A DNA stretch of 64,000 nt, taken from NCBI GenBank assembly GCA_033032865.1, contig JAWHQI010000170.1:3097001-3161000 (forward strand), given 5' to 3'. This document shows, piece by piece, positions 32,940 to 42,733 of the stretch (within the stretch, counting starts at the first letter, position 1; every line of letters starts with the position of its first letter). A program made the position numbers and the translations under genes. The stretch is from Dactylorhiza incarnata. Lineage: Eukaryota > Streptophyta > Magnoliopsida > Asparagales > Orchidaceae. Below the pieces are notes generated by a model. It was not told where the DNA came from. It searched no databases and worked only from the letters and a program-made list of their open reading frames with translations.

Positions 32940-34383
32940 ATGACGGTCACCACCCGCCAAACCCCCGCCGCCTCCCTTGACGCGCCGGACGACCTCCACG
33001 CTCGCACCGACGCTCACGCGGCGGATATTTCGGATCTGCGCGCATCCTTGGCATCCATCCAATCACTCGCCCTCGCCAATCAGAGCACCAACGCGGCCAT
33101 CCTCGCCCGCCTCCCCCGTCGCCGCCGCCTCCACGTCCACTCGGGAGGGTGGCTCAATCCTCGGACACCACCCCGTTCCGCAACAGCCGGACATGGCGGC
33201 CGACCCACGCCTCGCGACCCCTGCTCCGGCGCCCGGCCGACCGCCTCTCGCTTTGGAGCTGTCGTCCTTTTCCGGGGTCGATCCGATGGGGTGGATCGCT
33301 CGCGCCGAGCAATTTTTCGACCTCCATTTTACCCACGAAGATGACAAGGTGGGTACTGCGGTCGTCGGCCTTTCGGGCTCCGCCTTGCACCGGGCGCGTT
33401 GGCTCAGCCAAGTGCAACCCCATATTTCTTGGGCTGAACTGAAACATGAAATGATTCAGCGTTATGACGCGCGGTACTCCGGCTCCGCCATTGAGCGCAT
33501 GTGCAGCATACGCCAGTCCGCCGACATGGATAGCTATATTGATGAGTTCGTGGCTTTGGTCTCCCACGTCACGGGGCTACCACCAGACCACTATCTGGGC
33601 TTCTTCCTCCAAGGGCTGCTACCCGCCATCCGCTCTCGCCTCCGCACTCATCACCCCCACACCGTCTCGGCCGCGATTGACCTCGCTCGCGCCGTCGAAG
33701 CGGATCTGGGCATTCGCCATCCGCCTCCAGTCCATCATCCACCACCTAGACCGGCACCGCCTCGCGACGTGGCTCCTCGAGCATATCCGCCGGGTGGACA
33801 ACGCCCGGGCCGTCCCGCCCCCCACCGTTTCTCCGATGGGGAATACAACGACCTCCGCCGCAAGGGATTATGCTTCCGGTGCCGCCAATCGTACTCCCCC
33901 AATCACGTTTGCTCGGTCAAAGAATTTCATGCTTTGTTTGGGGACGACATATCCACCGAGGCATCGGCCGAGGGCGACGACCTGGACCTTTCCGAGAACA
34001 TCGAGCAACCCATAAATCCCAACGCGCCCCTCCATTGCTTGGAGCTCCCGTATTTCTCGGTGGGCGGCATCACGGGCCCTCGCATGATTAAACTCCAAGG
34101 CCGTATACGGGACCGCGACATCGTCCTCATGATTGACAGCGGCGCGAGCCACAACTTTATCTCGGAGCGTTTGGCGCGCGAACTCGCTCTCGCCCATCGT
34201 CCATCCGCGGAGTTCACAGTTTGTTTGGGAGATGGACGCCGTCGGCCGACACAGGGCCTTTGCTAGGCAGTCACGCTCACCATTGGCTCTTGCACGGTCA
34301 CGGCTGACTTTTACATATTCGGGTTAGGGGGCTTTGATGCCATTCTGGGGGTTGCATGGCTACAAACGCTGGGCGACGTTCGG
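32940..34383 (+). pseudogene. gag and protease of Reina-like element
   Basis: The natural start is ATG 32940 (MTVTTRQTPAASLDAPDD), 53 nt after the LTR. A frameshift near 33115 moves the capsid to the frame encoding LELSSFSGVDPMGWIARAEQ, SWAELKHEMIQRYDARYSGS and SYIDEFVALVSHVTGLP. A zinc-knuckle variant, CFRCRQSYSPNHVC, follows, then the retropepsin MIDSGASHNFIS with its catalytic Asp. A TAG at 34264-34266 interrupts the protease, and the frame then continues (GFDAILGVAWLQ) directly into RT. Confidence 0.85.
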
Positions 34384-35825
34384 GTGAATTGGGCAAAGAT
34401 GACCATGCACTTCCAACACGGGACGACCTCGTGCTGTCTTACGGGTGACTCCACCCTCCTCCGGACGCCGGTCTCATTCCGGGCCCTTCAGCGCACCGCG
34501 ACTGTGGATTTCTCTGCTTGGCTTTGGCCTCTCCAGGATGACCAAGAGGACACGGGACCCACGCCGGACGACATCCGGAGCATCGTGGACGAGTTCGCTG
34601 AGATTTTTGAGGCCCCGTCCGGTCTACCCCAGGCCCGCCCCACTGACCACGCCATTGTCCTTCAACCGGGAACAGCTGCGGTGTCAGTTAGACCGTACCG
34701 CTATGGCCACGTGCAGAAAGACGAGATTGAGCGCTTAGTGCGGGAGATGTTTTTGGGCGGCATCATTCGACCAAGTGCAAGCCCTTTTTCTAGCCCGGTC
34801 CTCCTCGTGCGGAAGAAAGATGGAAGTTGGCGCTTCTGCGTCGACTATCGGGAGCTCAACAAGGCCACCATCGCCGACAAATACCCGATTTCGGTCATTC
34901 AGGAGCTCCTGGACGAGCTCCACGGAGCCACATTCTTCACCAAGTTGGATCTCCGATCCGGCTATCATCAAATCCGCGTACGGCCGGCAGACGTTCCCAA
35001 GACGGCGTTTCGTACTCACGATGGCCACTTCAAATTCCTGGTCATGCCATTCGGCTTGACCAACGCCCCGACAACATTTCAAGCTACCATGAACGACACC
35101 TTTCGGCCGGTACTCCGCAAACATGTCCTTGTTTTTTTTGACGATATATTGGTGTATAGTTCAAATTGGCAGGAACACCTCCAACACGTCCGGGCCACCT
35201 TCCGTACCCTCGCGACCACAATCTCGTCCTGAACCGGAAGAAGTGCTCCTTTGGGGCCACTTCGGTTAGCTATTTGGGCCACACAATTTCGGCGCGAGGG
35301 GTAGCCATGGATGCCGACAAGATCGCCGCGGTGCTTCATTGGCCAACACCCACGTCCGTCCGCGAGGTGCGCGGGTTCCTGGGGTTGACCGGCTACTACC
35401 GGCGGTTCATTCAAGGCTATGGGACGATAGCCCGCCCCCTCACCCAGCTACTCAAGAGTTCGGAGGACGGCGCCTTCTCCTGGTCGGCGGCGGCCATGGC
35501 TGCGTTTGCAGCACTGCAGTCGGCCCTCGTGCACGGGCCGGTTCTGGCCATGCCGGATTTCCAACAGACGTTTGTGGTGGAATGCGACGCATCGGGCACC
35601 GGCGTGGGCGCGGTTCTCATGCAGTCCGGCAAACCGATCGCCTTCTACAGCCGGGCGTTCTCGTCCACCGTTCGTAGCCGGTCGGCGTACGAAAACGAGC
35701 TCATGGCCTTAGTCTTGGCAGTACAGCATTGGCGTCCGTATCTCCTCGGTAGGCCGTTTGTGGTTCGGACGGATCATCACAGCCTCCGATATCTCCTACA
35801 ACAAAAAATCGCGACACCGACATAA
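34384..35825 (+). pseudogene. RT and RNase H of Reina-like element
   Basis: RT motifs: [90 protein letters not shown] and the catalytic VFFDDILVYS. A frameshift near 35205 leads into NRKKCSFG, YLGHTISARGVAMD and VRGFLGLTGYYRRFIQGYG. RNase H: VVECDASGTGVGAVLMQ, IAFYSRAF and VRTDHHSLRYLLQQK. The TAA at 35823-35825 replaces the CAA-type codon expected after ATPT; the frame continues past it. Confidence 0.88.
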
Positions 35826-35846
35826 CAAGTCTGGGTAGCCAAACTT

Positions 35847-37638
35847 TTGGGCTACGATTTCTCGATCGCTTTCCGCTCCGGTAAAACCAACCGAGCTGCC
35901 GATGCTCTCTCCCGTCAACCGCACGCACCAGAGTTGACCGCTATCTCTCGGCCAGTATGGGAAGAAAGCTCCGACATTCAGGAGGACGTCGAAAAAGACC
36001 CCTACTTATCCGCGATTCGCACGGCCCTCATTGCCGATCCAGCGGCGCACCCTCCTTACTCGCTCATTGGAGGCCAACTGTTCTACCGGGGGCGATTGGC
36101 GTTGTCCGCGTCATCCGCGTGCATTTCGCGATTGCTGGCCGAATTCCACGCGTCGCCAACCGGAGGCCACGCCGGCGCATTTCGAACCTACCGCCGACTA
36201 TCAGCTTCCCTATTTTGGCCACAGATGTTTCGCCAAATTAAGGCCTACGTCGCCGCCTGTCTTCCCTGTCAGAAGGCCAAGTACGAGGCAATGTTTCCCG
36301 GCGGTCTCCTGCAACCCTTTCCGATACCGGAACGAATTTGGGAGGACATCGCCATGGATTTCATCACGCGGCTACCGCGATCGGATGGGTTCGACTACAT
36401 ACTAGTGGTGGTGGACCGCCTATCTAAGTATGGCCATTTCATTCCCCTTCGCCACCCATACACGGCGAAATCGGTAGCGGACAGCTTCATCGCCGGCATC
36501 ATGCGCCTTCACGGTTTCCCGCGCTCCATCGTGAGCGACTGAGATCCCCTCTTCTTAAGCAGTTTCTGGACCTCCTTGTTCCGTCTGGCAAGGAACTCAA
36601 CTTCGCATGAGCACCGCCTACCACCCGCAGACAGACGGGCAATCCGAGGTTCTCAACCGGTGCCTAGAAACCTATCTACGGTGCTTCATCGGCAAAAGAC
36701 CGGGATCTTGAGCCAAATGGCTCCCTTGGGCGGAGTACTCGTACAATACGGCCTACCATTATGCGGCCAACACCTCCCCATTCGAAGCAGTCTACGGCCG
36801 CCCACCCCCTTCGATCGTGCGGCACCTCCCGGCTGAGTGCCCTGTGGACGGCCCCGCGGTTCACCTTCAGGATCGCGATATCATTCTGGACAGCTTGAAG
36901 CATCATCTAAGGCGCGCCCAAGCCAAAATGACATCCTTTGCAAATCGCAAACGCAGGGACCTACAACTCTCCATTGGGGAAAATGTGTTCATCAAGCTGC
37001 ACCCCTACCGACAACTGTCCGTGGCGCGCCGCACTTGCCTGAAGCTGGCGCCGCGCTTCTTCGGCCCATTCGAAGTAATCAGCCGGATTGGAGCCGTGGC
37101 TTATCGCCTCCGGTTACCAGACGACAGCCGGATTCATCCCGTCTTCCATGTGTCGCAGCTTCGACGGGCCATCGGAGATCACCCAACCGTGGACCACATC
37201 CCGGCCGACTTGGATTACTCGTGCACGGCACCCGTGTACCCGGCCGCCATCATCGACCGTCGGCCATCTCACGACGGCGCAGGGTTTCCTGAAGAAGTCT
37301 GGGTGGCGTGGCGACACCGCCCCCAGTCGGAGAGCACATGGCTAATCAGAGACGATTTCCGTCGTCAATTTCAAGATTACTGCCTTGGGGACAAGGCTAA
37401 TTTCCCAAACGGCTGCATTGTTACCGACTTGCAGGAGGAACCACCTTGGCGGGTGTGCGCACGGCGTCCGCGCGAATCAAGCAACAAGGAAGCAACGGAC
37501 ACGACTGTCTCGCCCGGCGCTAGGGAGGGCGGTAGCGCAAGCGATAGCTTGAGGGGCGCGGTATCGCCCAGCGATAGGGAGGGCGGTAGCACAGGCGCTC
37601 ACGCGGGGGGCGCGGCTGAAGGTGTGGGGCAAGCATAG
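35847..37638 (+). pseudogene. integrase and chromodomain-like C-terminus of Reina-like element
   Basis: Zinc-binding N-terminus: ASPTGGHAGAFRTYRR and CLPCQKAKYE. Core: DIAMDFITRLPR and SIVSD, where a TGA at 36540-36542 interrupts, followed by a frameshift near 36590 and [18 protein letters not shown] with the catalytic Glu. Another stop lies near 36709. From 36817 one frame encodes FIKLHPYRQLS, FGPFEVISRIGAVAYRLRLP, HPVFHVSQLRRAIGD and then EEVWVAWRHRPQSESTWLI, which resembles a chromodomain. The last frame runs 73 codons into the 3' LTR before stopping at 37638. Confidence 0.85.
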
Positions 37639-37887
37639 TAATTGTTATGTATGGCAGGGGGTATTTTGGGGACTTGGGTTAGGACCTCATAGTATAAGAG
37701 GTTGTGTTTAGACCTAATTTTGTATCTTTGGATCACATGAGTAATTTAGGGGCTGCTCCCCTTTTCTCTTCCCTTCTCTCTCTCTCTATCCCTCTCTATC
37801 TACCCTCTTCCCTTTCGTCTCTCCCCCTCTTCTCGCTCGACCTAGCTACCGCCTCACCGCCGACCGTCCGTTACCCTAGTGGTAACA
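37419..37887 (+). repeat. 3' LTR of Reina-like element
   Basis: It starts TGTTACCGACTTGCAGG and ends TAGTGGTAACA, followed by ATATG. The upstream integrase frame overlaps its first ~220 bp. No classical polypurine tract directly abuts the LTR; the nearest purine-rich stretch is GGGGACAAGG at about 37387. Confidence 0.9.
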
Positions 37888-38108
37888 ATATGTCTCTCCT
37901 AAGCATGTCCTACTTGTGGTGGACACTAGAGTATTTTTTATTTCTAGCCCTTGAGCTAAGGAATTTTAATTCAACTCCCTCCCTAATTAACCAAGCTCCT
38001 CCTTGAGAGTATTGGGGACGCAAGATCAACGTGATCCGGTCATGTGACTGTAAGGGTCCCATGGTATCTTCATTCAGGTAGTGATGAGATTTTGGGTCTG
38101 AGAGATCT

Positions 38109-39422
38109 TGGTGCAAACCGCATTGCGTCCCTTTTATTATTTTCTTGCACTTGTCGTTTATTTTTGTAGCGCATGCCTTCGCGCATTTTTGTTTGAATTA
38201 TTATGTAGCGTCGAGTTGTATTGCGCATGTTATAGGCGCTTGGGTGTTATTTTGTATCGCGCACGTTGCTCGAGCGTTTCTTTTGGCTCGTTGGTGTGAC
38301 CGGTCAACGAGACACTAAATGCATAGGTCCGGTATTTTAGTAGATAGATTAGCTTAGGGCAAGCTGTTAAATAATTAATTATTTGGTTAAAATGTACCAA
38401 TTGCCCATAGCCGGCCCCGCCCAAAATTTCACCTTACTTCCATTTTAGAAAAATCTGCCTTGTTTTAAAAAGGGCTGCTAATAGCCATTTTGCCCTAAAC
38501 CTAGCTTTAAAACCTTCGCAATTACTCCTGTGAGAGGGGGCTGGAATAGAATTGAACGAAACCTTTTGTTTCGTTCGGTCCCAGCCAGCGCCGTCCTTAC
38601 CCTTCTGACGACACGCGAGATCGCTTCTTCCTCGACGGCTCTTCCTCGATGGGACCGGCGAGCACGCCACCGCCTCTCCCTGCAAGCCTCTCTTCCGACG
38701 AAGCTACTTCCGGCTTCTCCTCCCTGCTCGACGACGGCACCGGCGAGTCCCACTGTTCTCCGACGCTCCAGTCATCTGTTCTGCCCAGCCGACCTCGCCT
38801 CTGTTTTCCATGGAGTTCCTGATCCCAAGCCTCGTCTGCCGCCAACACTAACGTCGGAGTTTCCCTAGGGCTCCGACGATCTCTTCGGTAGCGTCCTCCT
38901 GCGGATTCCAGCGAGCTTCCAGCAGATCCAACAAACCTCCAACGACCCCCCCCCCCCCCCCCCCCCCCCTCTCCTCCAGTCAACCCCGACTGCCAGTTTT
39001 TCCCCTTCTTCCGATCCCTGTTGTCTTCTGTGAAGGCCCGAGCACCTACAGCTTTGTTCTTCACCTTCCAGGAGGGCCGACAGCCGCTGCCATTCATTTC
39101 TGGGTATACATCTTGCCCTCCAGTTCTCCACCACTGGTTATTTTATGCTTGAATTTTAAATGAATAGTTAATTATTGGAGCTTGCCCTACTAATCTTATC
39201 TTTTAATTGCCTTCAAACTTATATTCGTGGTTGCCACTTACTTGAATATGAGGCCTGTGGAATTGTGATTTGTGACGTTCCTACGTTTGTATGGTAACCT
39301 TGCGCGCGCGAGCGACGTCTAGATCGTTATAACTGTTCCGTGAAGTCCCTTCGCGCCATAATTATTTAAAAGGTCGTACTACTTTATTTCCAAAACTACA
39401 GCCCTAGTCTTAGTTTACATCA
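38109..39422 (+). repeat. 5' LTR of LARD element
   Basis: 1,314 bp. The first part is AT-rich. The middle (about 38580-39080) is GC-rich and resembles a gene-proximal region, with a 24-nt C run at 38946-38969. The end includes GCGCGCGCGAGCGACGTC. Confidence 0.9.
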
Positions 39423-39425
39423 GTT

Positions 39426-39445
39426 TGGTGTGGCTACTGGGATAT
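39426..39445 (+). promoter_or_regulatory. putative primer-binding site of LARD
   Basis: TGGTGTGGCTACTGGG begins a few bases after the 5' LTR and starts with the TGG expected to pair with a tRNA CCA end. tRNA identity not determined. Confidence 0.35.
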
Positions 39446-39536
39446 CTCACTCCTATTGTGGGATAGCCGAGCGGCAAATGCGTTCAAAATTTTAAGGTTT
39501 AAAGGTTTAATTTTTTTGTTAAGTTGTTTAAAAAAA

Positions 39537-40337
39537 ATGGAGAATTTTGAAGAGCGCATCAAAACTTTAATGAAAAACATTGAGTTCGTCACTGCAGAAT
39601 TCAAGCAGAATCTGAATGGGTTGTGCACCGATGTACACAGCCTTGAAATGACAATGCACAAGTATTATGTTTTTCCTGATTATTTCCCAACTACGTGTCA
39701 ATTAGTGGAACTCGAGGTTCGGAATCTTAATAGCCGTCTTACTAGTCTCGTTGATTCCCCCACGAGCGTTTTGGCCCCACTTGTCTCCACTGAAGCTCCC
39801 CCTTCAGTCGAGGAGGTTCGTCTTGAGCCCCAACTCCAGGAAGATGATCTTCTTCCTCCTCATTTCGTCGTCCCGACTGCAATGGAGATTCCTCTTACTC
39901 ACATTGTATCACAACCCATAGAGACCGAGTGTATTTCTGAGGCCCCGCTCCAGGAAGAACTTACTAGTGATGTGTCACTCACCTCGGATGACACATCATC
40001 ACTCTCTCTTCTCCCAGAAGAGTTGGTTAGTGATGAGGCCCTCATCATGGGTGACATAGACTCGTTCGTCTTATGTCCTGAGTTTCTTAGCCCACTGCAG
40101 CCACAAACCGTTGAGGCCACATACATTGTGCTTGGTGGCCACCTGTTAGTGACACTGGAGTCACCACCCTATATTGATTTTATTTTTGGTGAGCACGTCT
40201 TTTATTCACGTTACTTTTCTTTGGTTTTAGGCGAGCATGTTGAGTCCCCACATCACTACCGTCTGAGTTCTGACACACCTAGGCTTAGTAGTCTTGAGGG
40301 AGTCGATACGATCCTTAGATTTTTTTACTCCTCATAG
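39537..40337 (+). CDS. orphan ORF of LARD element (266 aa), function unknown
   Basis: I do not recognise this protein. The Met at 39537 (MENFEERIKTLMKN) has a purine-rich context; an in-frame Met also exists at 39456. Residues 1-65 look helical and may form a coiled coil (EERIKTLMKNIEFVTAEFKQ). A long acidic, Pro/Ser/Leu-rich middle follows, with the repeated pattern EELTSD...EELVSD. A hydrophobic C-terminal part contains GGHLLVTLESPPYIDFIFGE and a duplicated GEHV. There is no zinc knuckle, protease, RT or integrase motif. Codon structure is open for the whole length despite LTR divergence, so it may be maintained, or it may be chance. It could encode an RNA-binding or gag-like accessory protein; that is speculation. 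Confidence 0.5.
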   Translation: MENFEERIKTLMKNIEFVTAEFKQNLNGLCTDVHSLEMTMHKYYVFPDYFPTTCQLVELEVRNLNSRLTSLVDSPTSVLAPLVSTEAPPSVEEVRLEPQLQEDDLLPPHFVVPTAMEIPLTHIVSQPIETECISEAPLQEELTSDVSLTSDDTSSLSLLPEELVSDEALIMGDIDSFVLCPEFLSPLQPQTVEATYIVLGGHLLVTLESPPYIDFIFGEHVFYSRYFSLVLGEHVESPHHYRLSSDTPRLSSLEGVDTILRFFYSS

Positions 40338-40846
40338 GGACACCCGCTTCAAAGGATTTCTATGGAAAATTTTACAAGATAAAATTCGGATCTATTTAAA
40401 ATTTTGTGACTCTAGTGGGACCTTGACGGGTGAAATCATGACGATAGACGATCCTGGTCTAGCGGACATTCGTAGGTTCCTATCGAGCAAGCGTATGTCG
40501 CGTTATGAGTTACTGATTCCAAGGGTTGATCACGCTTGCTTCCTGCTTTACTTTCTTCCTTGCCCTTGTTTCCTATTTTTTTCCCTGCCTTATGTTTACC
40601 CCACACACTGCCCCTGTCATCCTCTGAAAGCTCTAATAATTACTGTTTATTTAAATATTTGGCATGAAATTCTGACTAATGGATTGCGAGTTTTTGAGGA
40701 TGAGAGGGTACTTCCAGATTTCGGGTCGCGGCGGCGACATCTGCTGGACAGTCATGCAGCGTGTTCTCCGATCGACATTTGAACTTTCTACTTGCAAGTT
40801 ACATCGAGTCTCGTCGGGGACGAGCTCTTTTCAACCCCGGGAGAAT
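40338..40846 (+). other. LARD 3' internal region
   Basis: Short overlapping frames, for example 40294-40782, with a hydrophobic stretch near 40540-40620, but no recognised domain. The end (GACGAGCTCTTTTCAACCCC, then GGGAGAAT) is purine-containing and precedes the 3' LTR, but is a weak polypurine tract. Confidence 0.5.
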
Positions 40847-42142
40847 TGGTGTAAACCGCATCGCGTCCCTTTTATTATTTTCTTGCACTTGTCGTTTATT
40901 TTTGTAGCGCATGCCTTCGCGCATTTTTGTTTGAATTATTATGTAGCGTCGAGTTGTATTGCGCATGTTATAGGCGCTTGGGGGTTATTTTGTATCGCGC
41001 ATGTTGCTCGCGCGTTTCTTTTGGCTCGTTGGTGTGACCGGCCAACGAGACCCTAAATGCATAGGTCCGGTATTTTAGGAGATAGATTAGCTTAGGGCAA
41101 GCTGTTAAATAATTAATTATTTGGTTAAAATGTCCCAATTGCCCATAGCCGGCCCCGCCCAAAATTTCACCTTACTTCCATTTTAGAAAAATCTGCCTTG
41201 TTTTAAAAAGGGCTGCTAATAACCATTTTGCCCTAAACCTGGCTTTAAAACCTTCCCCATTCCTCCCGCGAGAGGGGGAATTGAACGAAACCTTTTGTTT
41301 CGTTCGGTCACAGCCAGCGCCGTCCTTACCCCCCCCCCCCCCGACGACACGCGAGATCGCTTCTTCCTCAACGGCTCTTCCTCGACGGGACCAGCGAGCA
41401 AGCCACCGCCTCTCCCTGCAAGCCTCTCTTCCGACGAAGCTACTTCCGGCTTCTCCTCCCTGCTCGACGACGGCACCGGCGAGTCCCGCTGTTCTCCGAC
41501 GCTCCAGTCGTCTGTTCTGCCCAGCCGACCTCGCCTCTGTTTTCCATGGAGTTCCTGATCCCAAGCCTCGTCTGCCGCCAACACTAACGTCGGAGTTTCC
41601 CTAGGGCTCCGACGACCTCTCCAGTAGCGTCCTCCTGCGGATTCCAGCGAGCTTCCAGCAGATCCAGCAAACTTCCAGCGACACCCCCCCCTCCTCCAGT
41701 CAACACCGACTGCCAGTCTTTCCCCTTCTTCCGATCCCTGCTGTCTTCTGTGAAGGCCCGGGCACCTACAACTTTGTTCTTCACCTTCCAGGAGGGACGA
41801 CAGCCGCTGCCATTCATTTCTGGGTATACCTCTTGCCCTCCAGTTCTCCACCACTAGTTATTTTATGCTTGAATTTTAAATGAATAGTTAATTATTGGAG
41901 CTTGCCCTGCTAATCTTATCTTTTAATTGCCGTCAAACTTATATTCGTGGTTGTCACTTACTTGAATATGAGGCCTGTGGAATTGTGATTTGTGACGTTC
42001 CTACGTTTGTATGGTAACCTTGCGCGCGCGAGCGACGTCTAGATCGTTATAACTGTTCCGCGAAGTCCCTTCGCGCCATAATTAATTAAAAGGCCGTACT
42101 ACTTTATTTCCAAAACTACAGCCCTAGTCTTAGTTTACATCA
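40847..42142 (+). repeat. 3' LTR of LARD element
   Basis: 1,296 bp, collinear with 38109-39422. It has a 14-nt C run at 41329-41342 where the 5' copy has CCCTTCTG, and only seven C where the 5' copy has 24. Confidence 0.9.
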
Positions 42143-42359
42143 GATCTAGAAGACTCGAAATGTTTTTTTAGGGTACCTTAACCTGTGAAGCACGGATACT
42201 TAAAAATTGGCGTATCAGCTTAAACGTGAATCGGAAATGAAAAATGCTCGGAAACACGTTTCCAAAAACGCATTTTTTAATTAAAATTAAAAAAAAATCT
42301 TGCTTTTTTAGATCACGCAACCCATGCTTTAGGTTTACGAAAGGATTTGTTTTTTTAAG

Positions 42360-42532
42360 CTGCACCGTGCTCGCCAAAACCCCTTCATGCGCGATCGACC
42401 ATCTCCTCCCTTGCCGTCGCAAGCCCTCTTCCCCGTCGTCGTGAAAGCATACAGTGGAAGCTTGCGCTGTCGACCATTTCCTCCCTCTATTGTCGTGGAA
42501 TCTTGCGTCGTCAACTAGTCGAGGAGTTCACG
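42360..42532 (+). other. putative 5' untranslated exon of hAT gene
   Basis: GC-rich, Ser/Pro-codon-like sequence ends at a GT donor (TTCACG|GTAACC at 42533). The matching acceptor AAATTAG lies at 48656, just before ATG 48674. The nested copia would lie in this intron. Confidence 0.4.
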
Positions 42533-42583
42533 GTAACCTTTTTTGGTTTTGCTTTCATTCGGCTTCCTCGAATCAGTACATAC

Positions 42584-42726
42584 AGTTGAAGGAAATAATG
42601 AGGTCTAATATAAAAACCAACCCCATACTCATATATATAGAGTAAGGAGTAAAGACAAAGTACACGGACAGAAATACCCTTACGCGGGTAAAATACAAAA
42701 ATACATAAAAGGACTTGAATTCAACT
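42584..42726 (-). repeat. 3' LTR of short-LTR copia
   Basis: 143 bp from AGTTGAAGG to GAATTCAACT. The polypurine tract complement CTCCCCCTC follows at 42727. A TATATATAGAG stretch (TATA candidate on the minus strand) is inside. Confidence 0.93.
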
Positions 42727-42733
42727 CTCCCCC

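Larger units (their letters stand above)
32408..37887 (+). mobile_element. Reina-like Ty3/gypsy chromovirus
   Basis: A 5.5 kb element with 480- and 469-bp LTRs (about seven substitutions plus small indels by eye). Flanks GTATG and ATATG form a 5-bp target duplicate with one mismatch. The interior encodes gag, protease, RT, RNase H, integrase and a chromodomain-like C-terminus. Short LTRs and compact size fit the Reina lineage. Many stops and frameshifts make it non-autonomous. Confidence 0.88.
38109..42142 (+). mobile_element. LARD-type non-autonomous LTR retrotransposon
   Basis: Two ~1.3 kb LTRs surround a 1.4 kb interior with a single ORF and no pol domain. The 5-bp target duplicate GATCT is exact (38104-38108 and 42143-42147). 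LTRs start TGGTGYAAACCGCAT and end GTTTACATCA. The LTRs differ by many substitutions and several homopolymer-length changes, so it is older than the Reina-like insertion next to it. Confidence 0.9.

Noticed and set aside
38597..39134. ORFs in the GC-rich middle of the LARD LTR
   Set aside because: The corresponding frames in the second LTR are disrupted by homopolymer-length changes, so coding constraint is unlikely.
39463..39490. tRNA-like A box (ATAGCCGAGCGGCAAATG)
   Set aside because: No B box or cloverleaf follows; it lies in the LARD leader.
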